Position numbers and translations under genes: made by a program. A DNA stretch of 64,000 nucleotides, taken from assembly GCF_001705665.1 (NCBI RefSeq), contig NZ_MDHA01000021.1, forward strand, positions 62,001 to 126,000, written 5' to 3'. This DNA is from Thioclava sp. SK-1 (GTDB lineage: Bacteria > Pseudomonadota > Alphaproteobacteria > Rhodobacterales > Rhodobacteraceae). Each line of letters begins with the position of its first letter. The stretch's first letter is position 1. The notes under the pieces are model-generated. The model saw only the letters and a list, made by a program, of their open reading frames with translations, had not been told where the DNA came from and made no database searches. Shown here piece by piece: positions 45,990 to 56,176 of the stretch.

Positions 45990-48900
45990 ATGGCGATTTA
46001 TGCATCCATCCATCATCTTACCCATTATACCTATGACAGAAACGTTATGCTGGGCCCGCAAATCATCCGTTTGCGCCCCGCCCCACACAGCAGAACACGG
46101 GTGATCTCTCATTCTCTCAAAGTGTCGCCAGGCGGGCATTTTGTGAATCACCAACAAGACCCCTATGGCAACTGGTTGGCCCGGTTTGTCTTCCCTGAAC
46201 CCGTGCGGGAATTCAAAATTGAGGTCGATCTGACCGCCGATATGACCGTTTATAATCCGTTCGATTTTTTCGTCGAAGAACATGCCGAAACATGGCCGTT
46301 CGATTATCCGGCGGATCTGGGCAACGATCTGGTGATCTATCGCACGCCCGAAACCATGACGCCGAAACTGGCGGAATTCATTGCCTCGATTGATCGCAGT
46401 CAAAATCGCACGGTTGATTTCCTGGTAGGGCTGAATGCGCGCCTGTCCAATCAAATCAACTATACGATCCGGATGGAGCCCGGTGTGCAAACCCCCGAAG
46501 AGACGCTGGTCTCTGGCTCCGGGTCATGCCGCGATACCAGCTGGTTGTTGGTGCAGACATTGCGCAATCTGGGCTTCGCCGCGCGGTTCGTATCGGGCTA
46601 TCTGATCCAATTGAAGCCAGATGTTAAAGCGCTGGATGGCCCCTCGGGGACCGAACATGATTTCACCGACCTTCATGCCTGGTGTGAGGTATATCTACCC
46701 GGTGCGGGGTGGATCGGACTTGACCCGACCTCTGGCCTGTTGACCGGCGAAAGCCATATCCCATTGGCCGCAACCCCGCATTACCGCAATGCCGCGCCGA
46801 TTTCGGGCGGGTTCACGGCGGATGGTCAGCCCAAAGTCGATTTCGATTTCGATATGACAATCCAACGGGTCGCCGAACATCCGCGCATCACCAAACCTTT
46901 CTCGGATGAGGCATGGGTGCGGCTGAACGCGCTGGGCAAAAAAGTGGACAAAGAGCTGGAGGCGGGCGATGTGCGCCTGACCATGGGCGGCGAGCCGACT
47001 TTTGTGTCAATCGATGACTTTCAGTCACCCGAATGGAACACCGAAGCGGTCGGACCGGTCAAACGCAGCCTGGCCGATGATCTGATCCGACGCATTCGCA
47101 CCCGTTTTGCGCCCGATGGATTTTTGCATTATGGTCAGGGCAAATGGTATCCGGGCGAAAGCCTGCCGCGCTGGACCTTCTCACTGTATTGGCGCCATGA
47201 TGGCAAACCGGTGTGGAAGAACCCCGATCTGGTTGCGCGCGAAGATGCGACTGTGGAACATACGGTCGATGACGCCCAGAATTTCATGGAAAAATTCGCA
47301 GAAAACCTGGGGATTTCAGCCGAACATGCCCAGCCTGCCTATGAAGACCCTGGCGAATGGATCTTGAAAGAAGCGCAGCTGCCGCCCAATGTCACGCCCG
47401 AAAACTCCAAGCTGAAAAACCCAGAGGACCGGGCGCGCTACGCCCGCGTGTTCAACCGCACCCTGACCGAACCATCGGGATTTGTGCTGCCGATTCAACC
47501 GTGGCAATCCAAATCCACCTCCAAGGACAGTTTTGGCCGTCGTTGGCGGTCTGAAATGTGGAAGCCGCGCCGTGGGCATCTGTTCTTGGCCCCGGGTGAC
47601 AGCCCGGTTGGTTTCCGCCTGCCGCTTGGCTCCCTGCCTTATGTGCCACCGTCGCAATATCCCTATAGTTTCCCGGCCGATACAACGATCGCCCATGCGC
47701 CTTTGCCCGATTTCCACGCCAATGTCGAAGCGCGCCGCCGCGCCGTACAAGAGGAAATCGACACGATCATGACCGAAGAAGAGGCCGAGATGGCGCGGAT
47801 GACCCCCGCCGTATCGACCGCGCATGATCAGCAAAAATCCACCGCGCAAGAAGACCGCACGCGCCGCCAAAAGGTGGTGCAGCAGCAAACCGGTGTGGAT
47901 CCTGAAAACGGTCATGTGCGCACGGCTATCGCGTTGGAACACCGCAATGGACGGCTGTGCCTGTTCATGCCGCCCTGCGACACGCTGGAGGATTATCTGG
48001 ACCTGATCGCAACGGCAGAAACCACTGCCGATGATCTGGGCCTGCCGATCCATATTGAGGGATACTCCCCCCCCCATGACCCGCGTTTGAATGTCATTCG
48101 CGTGGCCCCAGATCCCGGCGTGATCGAGGTCAACATCCATCCCGCCCATAGCTGGGATGAATGCGTCGCCACCACCGAAGCAATCTATGAAGAGGCCCGG
48201 AACTCTCGTTTGGGGGCCGATAAATTCATGATTGACGGCAAACATGTCGGCACAGGCGGCGGCAACCATGTCGTTGTCGGCGGTGCAACCCCCAATGACA
48301 GCCCGTTCTTGCGCCGCCCGGATCTGTTGAAATCACTGATTTTGATATGGCAGCGCCATCCATCGCTGTCTTACCTGTTCTCTGGCCTGTTTATCGGCCC
48401 GACCTCTCAGGCGCCACGCATTGATGAAGCCCGTCATGACAGCCTGTATGAGCTGGAGATTGCGCTTAATCAAATCACCCCGGATATGACCACACCACCG
48501 TGGCTGACCGACCGTTTGCTGCGCAATATTTTGATCGACGTGACCGGCAATACCCACCGCGCCGAAATCTGTATTGACAAGCTGTATTCCCCCGATGGGC
48601 CGACAGGCCGTTTGGGATTGGTGGAATTCCGCGGTTTTGAAATGCCGCCGCACCCGAAAATGAGCCTGGCACAGCAATTGCTGTTGCGCGCGATCATTGC
48701 ACGGGCGTGGAAATCCCCGGTTGATACCCGCCCGGTACGCTGGGGCACGGTGCTGCATGACCGGTTCATGTTGCCGCATTATATCTGGGAGGATTTCTTA
48801 TCCTTGCTGGAAGACCTGAAACTACACGGGTTTGACATCGATCCCGCTTGGTATGTCGCACAAGAGGAATTCCGCTTTCCGTTCTGTGGACAAGTCGATG

Positions 48901-49427
48901 TAGAGGGCGTCCACCTTGAAATCAAACAGGCGCTGGAACCGTGGCATGTTCTGGGGGAAACCGGAGCCATCGGCGGAACGGTGCGCTATACTGACAGCTC
49001 GGTTGAGCGGCTGCAGGTCAAGATGACATCGCTACATCAAGACCGCTATTCGATCATGTGCAATCAACGCCCCGTGCCCTTGGCCAAAACCCAAACCTCT
49101 GGCACGTCGGTCGCCGGGGTGCGGTTCAAGGCCTGGCAGCCGGCAGAGGCGCTGCACCCTGTCTTACCGGTCAATGCGCCACTGCATTTCGACATTTATG
49201 ACCAATGGACGGGGCGGGCCATCGGCGGTTGCACCTATCATGTGGCGCATCCGGGTGGGCGCAATTACGATGTCTTCCCAGTGAATGCCAATGAGGCCGA
49301 GGCCCGCCGTCTGGCGCGGTTTGAGCCCAATGGTCACACCCCGGGCCCATATCGCCCGGTCACGGAGCAATCGCATCCGGAATTCCCCTTGACGCTTGAC
49401 CTTCGACGGCCCATCGGTCTCCTCTAA
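45990..49427 (+). CDS. Transglutaminase-like protein with C-terminal DUF2126 region
   Basis: 1145 residues. The N-terminal transglutaminase-like domain (about 1-260) carries the triad Cys180 (SGSGSCRDTS), His229 (DLHAW) and Asp245 (GLDPTSG). The long C-terminal part (about 300-1145) has GEPTFVSIDDFQSPEWNTEA, DGKHVGTGGGNHVVVGG and EFRGFEMPPHPKM, typical of DUF2126. By comparative genomics these occur with ATP-grasp and alpha-E proteins and are predicted to make or cleave isopeptide or amide linkages on peptides; substrate unknown. ATG 45990 follows GAGAGAGGAA. It starts a three-gene operon, 26 bases before the next gene. Confidence 0.88.
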   Translation: MAIYASIHHLTHYTYDRNVMLGPQIIRLRPAPHSRTRVISHSLKVSPGGHFVNHQQDPYGNWLARFVFPEPVREFKIEVDLTADMTVYNPFDFFVEEHAETWPFDYPADLGNDLVIYRTPETMTPKLAEFIASIDRSQNRTVDFLVGLNARLSNQINYTIRMEPGVQTPEETLVSGSGSCRDTSWLLVQTLRNLGFAARFVSGYLIQLKPDVKALDGPSGTEHDFTDLHAWCEVYLPGAGWIGLDPTSGLLTGESHIPLAATPHYRNAAPISGGFTADGQPKVDFDFDMTIQRVAEHPRITKPFSDEAWVRLNALGKKVDKELEAGDVRLTMGGEPTFVSIDDFQSPEWNTEAVGPVKRSLADDLIRRIRTRFAPDGFLHYGQGKWYPGESLPRWTFSLYWRHDGKPVWKNPDLVAREDATVEHTVDDAQNFMEKFAENLGISAEHAQPAYEDPGEWILKEAQLPPNVTPENSKLKNPEDRARYARVFNRTLTEPSGFVLPIQPWQSKSTSKDSFGRRWRSEMWKPRRGHLFLAPGDSPVGFRLPLGSLPYVPPSQYPYSFPADTTIAHAPLPDFHANVEARRRAVQEEIDTIMTEEEAEMARMTPAVSTAHDQQKSTAQEDRTRRQKVVQQQTGVDPENGHVRTAIALEHRNGRLCLFMPPCDTLEDYLDLIATAETTADDLGLPIHIEGYSPPHDPRLNVIRVAPDPGVIEVNIHPAHSWDECVATTEAIYEEARNSRLGADKFMIDGKHVGTGGGNHVVVGGATPNDSPFLRRPDLLKSLILIWQRHPSLSYLFSGLFIGPTSQAPRIDEARHDSLYELEIALNQITPDMTTPPWLTDRLLRNILIDVTGNTHRAEICIDKLYSPDGPTGRLGLVEFRGFEMPPHPKMSLAQQLLLRAIIARAWKSPVDTRPVRWGTVLHDRFMLPHYIWEDFLSLLEDLKLHGFDIDPAWYVAQEEFRFPFCGQVDVEGVHLEIKQALEPWHVLGETGAIGGTVRYTDSSVERLQVKMTSLHQDRYSIMCNQRPVPLAKTQTSGTSVAGVRFKAWQPAEALHPVLPVNAPLHFDIYDQWTGRAIGGCTYHVAHPGGRNYDVFPVNANEAEARRLARFEPNGHTPGPYRPVTEQSHPEFPLTLDLRRPIGLL

Positions 49428-49453
49428 GAACGGGGGAGACCAGCAGGGATACC

Positions 49454-51874
49454 ATGTCGCAGGACATCAACACGGACGGGTTGCGCGAAGATCTTTTTGG
49501 CTCATACCGGGTAACGCCCGGTGTGGCCGATGAGCTGTTTGATGCCAAAGGGAATATGCGCCCAGTTTGGGCGCGGTTCGTGCATCGGTTTCAGCATCTG
49601 AGCACCTATGAAATCCGCACCCGGTTTGAACGCGGGGATCAATATCTGCGAGATGCAGGGGTGTTTTTTCGACAATATTCCACCGCCCCGCTGCAAGAAC
49701 GCGCATGGCCGCTTAGCCATCTGCCGGTGATTTTGCATGAAACCGAATGGACCACGATCTGCGCCGGGCTTAGCCAACGCGCCGATCTTTTGGAACAGGT
49801 CATGGCCGATCTATATGGCGCCGGCCAACTGGTGTCTGGCAATCACCTGCCGGCAGAGCTGATCGCAGGATCACATCACTGGTTGCGCCCTATGGTGGGG
49901 GTGACGCCGCGTGGCGGACATTATCTGCACTATCTTGCCTTTGAAATCGGCCGCGCCCCAGACGGGCGGTGGTTTGTGCTGGGCGATCGCACACAGGCCC
50001 CTTCTGGTGCGGGGTTTGCCCTGGAAAACCGCATGGCCACGGGCCGGATCTTCCCTGAACGCTTTCCTCGTGCGCATATGCACAAACTGTCGAATTTCCT
50101 CAACGCGTTTCGTGAGCAGATCGAAAGCCTGGCGCAGGGTGCCGGCGGCAGCCCTGCGCAGCCCGCCTTGTTGACGCCGGGCCCTTCGAACGAAGCCTAT
50201 TACGAACATACCTATATCGCGCGCTACCTTGGTATTCCACTGTTGGAAGGCGAAGATCTGTTGGTCGAAGGCGGCCGCGCCATGGTGCGCACGATCGACG
50301 GGCCAAAGCCGCTGGGCGCGTTGTGGCGCCGAATCGATGCCAGTTTCGCAGACCCGCTGGAGCTGGACGCACAAAGCCATATCGGCACACCGGGGCTGAT
50401 GGAGGCCGTGCGGCAGGGCAATCTGTCCATGGTCAACGCGCTTGGCTCTGGCATCTTGGAAATGCGGGCGATGATGGCGTTTTTGCCCCGTATCAGTGAG
50501 GTTCTGACCGGCGCACCGCTGGCCCTGCCCAATATCGCCACATGGTGGTGCGGTGGGGCGCCACAACGCGATTACGTGCGCAAAAATGCGGATCGGATGA
50601 TGATCGGATCGGCATTTGCGGTGGATCTGCCCTTTGATCTGGATGCGACAACGGCCTTGGGCGGGGAATTCCGCGATGGGGCACAACGCCCGATTGCCGA
50701 CTGGCTGGAAGAGGAAGGCGCATCCCTTGTCGGACAAGAGGCCGTGACCTTGTCCACCACCCCGGCATGGGAAGAAGGGGCACAAGGTGATCACCTTGTC
50801 GCACGCCCGATGACCGTGCGGATTTTCGCCACACGCACCGCGCAGGGCTGGCAATTCATGCCCGGCGGCTACGCGCGTATCGGGCGCTCCCCCGATGCCA
50901 CCGCATTGGGGATGCAGCGCGGCGGCTCTGTCGCGGATGTCTGGGTGGTGTCGGACAAACCACTTGATCAAAAAAGCGAACCAAAACGGCCCCATCGCCG
51001 GTTCCGCCGCCCCGAAGACAGTTTACTGCCCGCGCGTGCCGCCGATAACCTGTATTGGATGGGCCGTTATATCGAACGCTCCGAAGATGCGCTGCGGCTG
51101 TTTCGCGCCTATCATCTGCGCCTGGCCACCACCGACAACCCCGCCGATCCCCGGCTACGCCAGCTGAACCAATATTTGAAAGGCTATGGCCATAACCTGA
51201 CACAAGCGGTGCCAGACTCGCTGATCGAACGGCTGGAAGCCGCGCGCGGCTGTGCGGCCAAAGTACGCGACCGGTTTTCAACCGACGGCTGGAACGCGCT
51301 GAATGACCTGTTGTCCACCTCGCAGCGCATGTCACGCAGCGCTGTGCCCGGCGATGATGCAGCCCGCGCCATGTCAGTCCTGCTGCGCAAGATGACAGGG
51401 TTTTCAGGGTTGGTGCATGAAAATATGTATCGCTTTTCAGGCTGGCGGTTCCTGTCCTTTGGCCGCGCGTTAGAGCGGGCAGACACGCTTGCGTCGATCT
51501 TGTCCTATTTCGCCGGACCTGGAGCTCCGCAAGGCTCGTTGGATCTGTCGGTCGAATTGGCCGATTCCGTCATCACCCATCAACGCCGCTACCGCGTGGA
51601 AACCAACCGCGACACGGTCATGGATCTTCTGGCCCTGGATGTGAACAACCCGCGGGCATTGGCGTTTTTGATCCACCGAATGCATGAGCTGGCCCGCGCA
51701 TTGCCAAATGCCGAACGCCACGGCCGGCCCTCGCAGCTGGTGCGGCATTTGCTAAAGATGGAAACCGAATGCACGATTTGCATGCCAGAGGATATCACGC
51801 CCGAATGGATGACACGCGTGCGGCACAATATTATCGCCGTCTCGGATGACCTGACCGCGGCCTATTTACGGTGA
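49454..51874 (+). CDS. Circularly permuted ATP-grasp fused to alpha-E domain
   Basis: 806 residues. Residues 1 to about 490 form a circularly permuted ATP-grasp ligase-like domain (DUF404/DUF407): LLTPGPSNEAYYEHTYIARYLGIPLLEGEDLLV, GGRAMVRTIDGPKPLGALWRR and NALGSGILEM are characteristic. Residues about 510-806 are the alpha-helical alpha-E domain (DUF403), opening with LLPARAADNLYWMGRYIERSEDALRL. Family context suggests an amide ligase that attaches amino acids or peptides. In many bacteria the two parts are separate genes; here they are fused. It sits between two transglutaminase genes; the next starts 4 bases downstream. Confidence 0.88.
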   Translation: MSQDINTDGLREDLFGSYRVTPGVADELFDAKGNMRPVWARFVHRFQHLSTYEIRTRFERGDQYLRDAGVFFRQYSTAPLQERAWPLSHLPVILHETEWTTICAGLSQRADLLEQVMADLYGAGQLVSGNHLPAELIAGSHHWLRPMVGVTPRGGHYLHYLAFEIGRAPDGRWFVLGDRTQAPSGAGFALENRMATGRIFPERFPRAHMHKLSNFLNAFREQIESLAQGAGGSPAQPALLTPGPSNEAYYEHTYIARYLGIPLLEGEDLLVEGGRAMVRTIDGPKPLGALWRRIDASFADPLELDAQSHIGTPGLMEAVRQGNLSMVNALGSGILEMRAMMAFLPRISEVLTGAPLALPNIATWWCGGAPQRDYVRKNADRMMIGSAFAVDLPFDLDATTALGGEFRDGAQRPIADWLEEEGASLVGQEAVTLSTTPAWEEGAQGDHLVARPMTVRIFATRTAQGWQFMPGGYARIGRSPDATALGMQRGGSVADVWVVSDKPLDQKSEPKRPHRRFRRPEDSLLPARAADNLYWMGRYIERSEDALRLFRAYHLRLATTDNPADPRLRQLNQYLKGYGHNLTQAVPDSLIERLEAARGCAAKVRDRFSTDGWNALNDLLSTSQRMSRSAVPGDDAARAMSVLLRKMTGFSGLVHENMYRFSGWRFLSFGRALERADTLASILSYFAGPGAPQGSLDLSVELADSVITHQRRYRVETNRDTVMDLLALDVNNPRALAFLIHRMHELARALPNAERHGRPSQLVRHLLKMETECTICMPEDITPEWMTRVRHNIIAVSDDLTAAYLR

Positions 51875-51878
51875 TGTG

Positions 51879-52760
51879 ATGCGCTATGAAATCCAGCTGA
51901 CAATTGATTACACCTACGAATCCGGCTCGGACCGGGGGCGCAATATCGTGCGGCTTTTGCCTTGCTTTATCCCCGGTGTGCAACATGTGGAACAGGCCCG
52001 GCTGATTGCGACACCCTTCCCCGATGAAGAACGCCATCTGATTGATTTTTTTGGAAACTCTGCCAGCCATCTGGTGTGGCACAACCCCACACCGGCCGTC
52101 AGTTTCAGCATCGAAGCCTATGTTGAGCGGCTGCAAGGCGACAGCATGCATGATATGTCGCCGCCTTTGGTGTCATTGCATAAAGAACTGATCGCAAGCC
52201 GCTCTTTGCATCCCGAAAGTCCGCATCACTTTCTTGGCCCCTCGCCGCGCACCGGGCCAATGTCAGCAATGACTGCCTTCGCCAAAGACGCCATCACCAC
52301 GTCACACAGCACGCTTGAGGCGATTGAGGCCGTCGGACATGCCCTGCACCGGGAGATGAAATTCGACGCCGAGGCCACAACCGTCGAAACCCCGCCCAGT
52401 GAGGCGTTTGAAAAACGCCATGGCGTGTGCCAGGATTTCGCCCATATCATGATCGCTGCGCTGCGTGGCGTGGGTATCCCGGCGGGATACGTATCGGGGT
52501 TCTTGCGCACGTTCCCCCCCCCCGGCAAACCCCGGCTGGAAGGCGCGGATGCGATGCATGCCTGGGTGCGCGCCTGGGCGGGGCAAACCATGGGCTGGAT
52601 CGAATTTGACCCCACCAATGACCAATTCGCAGGCACGGACTATATCAAAATCGGACACGGGCGGGATTATTCAGATGTCGCGCCGGTTTTGGGCGCAATG
52701 CGCTCTGCTGGGGGGCATGATAGCGTGCAAACGGTGGATGTGATCCCGTTAGATCATTAG
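51879..52760 (+). CDS. Short transglutaminase-like protein
   Basis: 293 residues. N-terminal beta-rich domain (YEIQLTIDYTY onward) followed by a transglutaminase core with Cys184 (KRHGVCQDFAH), His227 (DAMHAW) and Asp244 (IEFDPTND). The bases just before give an alternative GTG start one codon earlier (51876). It is the third gene of the transglutaminase / ATP-grasp-alpha-E operon and ends in a 4-base convergent overlap with lpxB. No proteasome-like Anbu gene, often found with this set, is adjacent. Confidence 0.9.
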   Translation: MRYEIQLTIDYTYESGSDRGRNIVRLLPCFIPGVQHVEQARLIATPFPDEERHLIDFFGNSASHLVWHNPTPAVSFSIEAYVERLQGDSMHDMSPPLVSLHKELIASRSLHPESPHHFLGPSPRTGPMSAMTAFAKDAITTSHSTLEAIEAVGHALHREMKFDAEATTVETPPSEAFEKRHGVCQDFAHIMIAALRGVGIPAGYVSGFLRTFPPPGKPRLEGADAMHAWVRAWAGQTMGWIEFDPTNDQFAGTDYIKIGHGRDYSDVAPVLGAMRSAGGHDSVQTVDVIPLDH

Positions 52761-53923
52761 GCCGAAACGGTTTTTCCGCCGTTGACCACGTCCAAAACGG
52801 CACGGGCCGCGCGCATGCCCGGCGCCTCTCCGCCCTCACCCAGGCGTTCCATGGTGCGGTCCATCGCGACCAATTGCCCCGCCCGCAAGGCGCTGTCTTC
52901 CAACAGGCGCGACATCATGCGCGCGATCTTTTCAGGCCTGCATTCCGGACCAAGAAATTCAGGAATAACACGCGTATCAGACACCAGATTGACCAAGGTA
53001 ACCGTGTCGATCTTCATCATTCGCCAGATAATATTCCATGTAATCATCGACGCGTCATAGGCAATAACCATTGGCGTGCGGCTGGCGGCCAATTCCAATG
53101 ACACCGTGCCCGACGCCGCAAGCGCCAGATCCGCTGCCGCAAAAGCCGCACGTTTTTCCGCAGGATCTTGCACGACAATCGGCGCGATCGGCCAGCGAGC
53201 GGTCATTTCCCCCACCATTTTCGACACACCCTTTACTGTGGGGACAACAACGCGCAACCCCGGTTCCCGGTCGCGCAGCTGCATCAGTGCCTCGTCAAAG
53301 CGTGCGCCAAGGCGGCTAACTTCGGATTTACGCGATCCGGGAAGGCACAGCACCAATGGCTGATCCGGGGCGATCATATGGGTCTCACGAAAGGCATCGG
53401 CGGCAGCTTTATCTGCGCGCGGCTCTGCCACAACCGGATGTCCTACAAAATCACAGCCCAACCCCACAGCTTCCATATAGGGCGGTTCAAACGGCAGCAA
53501 CGCCAGGACGTGATCGACACATTTGGCCATTTTCGCGGCCCGGCCCGGACGCCATGCCCATACCGACGGCGCGACATAGTGAATGATTTTTTGGTCCGGG
53601 GCGTCCTGCTTGACCAACTTTGCAACGCGCAAACAAAAATCAGGGCTGTCGATCGACACCACCGCATCGGGCTTTGCGGCCAAAATCGCATCCGCCGTTT
53701 CACGAATACGCTGTTTGAGGTGAAAATATTTCGGCAAAATTTCCGCGATACCCATCACCGACAGCTCTTCCATCGGGAATTGGCTGTCCAGCCCTTGTGC
53801 GATCATCTGCGGACCACCGACGCCACTGATTTGCACATCCGGGCAAAGCGATTTCAACCCGGCCAATAAAGCGCCCCCCAGCATATCACCCGAAGGCTCT
53901 CCGGCGATCAGGAATATCTTCAT
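52757..53923 (-). CDS. lpxB: Lipid-A-disaccharide synthase
   Basis: 388 residues. Joins UDP-2,3-diacylglucosamine and lipid X to give the lipid A disaccharide. Signatures are IAGEPSGDMLGGAL near the N-terminus, YVAPSVWAWRPGRAAK, LCLPGSRKSEVSRL and the C-terminal TVSLELAASRTPMVIAY. ATG 53923 overlaps the lpxI stop in ATGA. It is the last gene of the envelope operon, ending convergently with the transglutaminase gene. Confidence 0.96.
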   Translation of the reverse strand: MKIFLIAGEPSGDMLGGALLAGLKSLCPDVQISGVGGPQMIAQGLDSQFPMEELSVMGIAEILPKYFHLKQRIRETADAILAAKPDAVVSIDSPDFCLRVAKLVKQDAPDQKIIHYVAPSVWAWRPGRAAKMAKCVDHVLALLPFEPPYMEAVGLGCDFVGHPVVAEPRADKAAADAFRETHMIAPDQPLVLCLPGSRKSEVSRLGARFDEALMQLRDREPGLRVVVPTVKGVSKMVGEMTARWPIAPIVVQDPAEKRAAFAAADLALAASGTVSLELAASRTPMVIAYDASMITWNIIWRMMKIDTVTLVNLVSDTRVIPEFLGPECRPEKIARMMSRLLEDSALRAGQLVAMDRTMERLGEGGEAPGMRAARAVLDVVNGGKTVSA

Positions 53924-54741
53924 CGCGGTCGCACCCAGATAAACAAGCCCGCTGCATTGGCGGCAGCCAATGTGGCATCGCGGTCCAAGATCATCACGCC
54001 ACCTGTTTCAATCACAATCCCGGCCAAACCGGCTTTGGCGACCTGCTCTACCGTTTTGGGGCCAATGGCCGGCAAGTCGATCCGACGATCCTGCCCGTGT
54101 TTGGGCGCTTTGAAATATACCCCGCCTTTGGGTTTAAGGTCGCGATAGTGCGCGGCAAACTCCAGCATCGCATCGGTCCCAGGCAGGGTTTCCACCGCCA
54201 TACACAGCCCACCGGCCACCACACAGCCCTGCCCAATATCGGCCGGCGCCATCGCGGCCAGAATCGCCGCCGCGCGAATGGCGTCGCCCTCATCCGCGGC
54301 AGTGACCGCGCCGGTCAACACGCCATCTTCGGGCAAGATCTGTGGCAGGAGCTGATCAATACCCACTGTCTCCAGATCCCATTCGGCGAACAGTTCGATC
54401 ACTGCGCGCAATGTGGCATCATCCCCCTGCCCCATTGCCCCCATCAGGCGCGGCAAAATCTGCATGGTTTGCATGTCAAACAGCTCTGGCTCAATTTGCG
54501 GACGCTGCATCGCACCTGCAAACACCACCTGCTTTACGCCCCGATCCACAAGCGTATCCAGAAAAGGCACCAAACGTTCCAGCCGAAACCGCAAAGGCGC
54601 AGCGCCGTCAATCCCACAGGGAAAGCCATCCATTTCACAGATCAACAGATCAGAGCGCGCCTGCGCCAATTGAATCGGCAAGCTGCCCTGCCCTGCGATC
54701 AGGGCGATTGTCTCGCCCGACGGCATCGTTTCAGTTGTCAT
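53920..54741 (-). CDS. lpxI: UDP-2,3-diacylglucosamine pyrophosphatase, LpxI type
   Basis: 273 residues. Hydrolyses UDP-2,3-diacylglucosamine to lipid X, replacing LpxH. LIAGQGSLPIQLA at the N-terminus, AGAMQRP, VGIDQLLPQILPEDGVLTG and YFKAPKHGQDRRIDLPAIG fit the DUF1009/LpxI family that is standard in alphaproteobacteria. It sits between lpxA (30 bases upstream) and lpxB (overlapping). Confidence 0.94.
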   Translation of the reverse strand: MTTETMPSGETIALIAGQGSLPIQLAQARSDLLICEMDGFPCGIDGAAPLRFRLERLVPFLDTLVDRGVKQVVFAGAMQRPQIEPELFDMQTMQILPRLMGAMGQGDDATLRAVIELFAEWDLETVGIDQLLPQILPEDGVLTGAVTAADEGDAIRAAAILAAMAPADIGQGCVVAGGLCMAVETLPGTDAMLEFAAHYRDLKPKGGVYFKAPKHGQDRRIDLPAIGPKTVEQVAKAGLAGIVIETGGVMILDRDATLAAANAAGLFIWVRPR

Positions 54742-54771
54742 GCATGCGCCTTCTTCTTCGCCCCGACGGGC

Positions 54772-55572
54772 CTATTTACCATGTGGCGTCAGGAAGGACC
54801 GATCCGACGGCCCCAGAATAAAATCAAGCACCTCGCGCGATAAGGCACCTTCGACGCCCAGATCGGATTTCTCGCGCGCCGTCTGACGGAAGTTGCCCGA
54901 CGACAGCGTGGCATACAAGGCCTTTAGTTCAGACACCTGCGCACGTTCCGTTCCACGCCGGCGCAGGCCAACAAGGTTCATCCCTTCCAACTGCGCACGC
55001 GGCCCGGCCACCAAACCATGGGGCAGCACATCCGCCGTCACCATGGACAGCGCACCGATCATCGCGCCGCGCCCGATCCGCACCCATTGGTGCACACCTG
55101 ACAATCCCCCGACGATCACGTCATCTGCCAAATGACAATGCCCAGCCACGGCAACAGAATTGACCAAGATCACCCGATCACCAATCTTGCAATCATGGCC
55201 CACATGGCATGATGACATGAACAGCCCATCATCACCAATCTGAGTCAGACCACCACCGCCTTCGGTGCCTGTGTTCATGGTAACATATTCACGGATGCGA
55301 TTTCGCGCGCCAATCACCAGCCGCGTCTTTTCACCCTTGAATTTCAGATCCTGCGGGATCTGCCCAAGCGAGGCAAATGGGAATACCTCTGTGCCGGTGC
55401 CGATCTGGGTTGCCCCTGTCACAACCACATGGCTGTGCAAGATCACGTCTTCGGCCAGAACAACCTCGGCCCCGATAAGGCAAAATGGCCCGATCCGGCA
55501 ACCAGCGCCAATCACGGCACCCTCTTCGATCACGGCGCTTGCGTGAACTTGTGCTGTCGGATCAATGGCCAT
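54772..55572 (-). CDS. lpxA: Acyl-ACP:UDP-N-acetylglucosamine O-acyltransferase
   Basis: 266 residues, usual length. Adds the first 3-OH acyl chain of lipid A. The N-terminal left-handed beta helix is built of hexapeptide repeats (VIEEGAVIGAGCRIGPFCLIG onward); the catalytic His lies in SCHVGHDCKIGD or the adjacent repeat. HQWVRIGRGAMIGALS and the C-terminal helical domain close the protein. GAGGG precedes ATG 55572. It follows fabZ by 12 bases. Confidence 0.96.
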   Translation of the reverse strand: MAIDPTAQVHASAVIEEGAVIGAGCRIGPFCLIGAEVVLAEDVILHSHVVVTGATQIGTGTEVFPFASLGQIPQDLKFKGEKTRLVIGARNRIREYVTMNTGTEGGGGLTQIGDDGLFMSSCHVGHDCKIGDRVILVNSVAVAGHCHLADDVIVGGLSGVHQWVRIGRGAMIGALSMVTADVLPHGLVAGPRAQLEGMNLVGLRRRGTERAQVSELKALYATLSSGNFRQTAREKSDLGVEGALSREVLDFILGPSDRSFLTPHGK

Positions 55573-55584
55573 TTCTGCCCTCTT

Positions 55585-56043
55585 TTAGCTTAGGTTCATC
55601 ATCGCGGTGAATTCAGCGGTTGCCGCAATTTCGCCATCGACCGAGGCCGTGCCCTCAAATTTCCAGACCTTGCCGCCACCGCGTTTGACCACAACATCCA
55701 TACGCAAAACATCGCCCGGCACCACTTTGCGGCGGAACTTGCATTTGTCGATGCCCATAAAATAGACTGTCATGTCTTTGTCGATCAAGTTCATCGAAAT
55801 GCCTGTGACAATGGCAGAGGTCTGGGCCATCGCTTCGACGATCATCACACCGGGCATCACCGGCTCTGCCGGGAAGTGGCCTTCAAAATGGGGTTCATTT
55901 GCTGTGACATTCTTGATGCCCACACCGCTTTCATTTGGTTTGATATCGACCACTTTGTCGATCAACAAAAACGGATACCGATGCGGAATAATCCGCTTGA
56001 TCATTGCAAGATCGACGTCGGTATAGGGTGCAGGTTCTGTCAT
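55585..56043 (-). CDS. fabZ: (3R)-hydroxyacyl-ACP dehydratase
   Basis: 152 residues. Dehydrates 3-hydroxyacyl-ACP, balancing fatty-acid elongation against lipid A supply. [11 protein letters not shown] (21-31) and [21 protein letters not shown] give catalytic His56 and Glu70. ATG 56043 was chosen because [10 protein letters not shown] fits the family; an in-frame ATG at 56082 is possible but less typical. The gap of 133 bases to skp is empty; lpxD, often next to fabZ, is not here. Confidence 0.95.
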   Translation of the reverse strand: MTEPAPYTDVDLAMIKRIIPHRYPFLLIDKVVDIKPNESGVGIKNVTANEPHFEGHFPAEPVMPGVMIVEAMAQTSAIVTGISMNLIDKDMTVYFMGIDKCKFRRKVVPGDVLRMDVVVKRGGGKVWKFEGTASVDGEIAATAEFTAMMNLS

Positions 56044-56176
56044 TCTTTTTCTTTCGTTCTTGGCCAATGGGATGCCATGCAATTTGCAGCGTGCAATAAA
56101 ATCAGCGGCAGATATCGTCTCTGGTGGGATGACCTATCAATGAAGACCGCATTTGGCAAGGAATCCCGCGCCGCGC

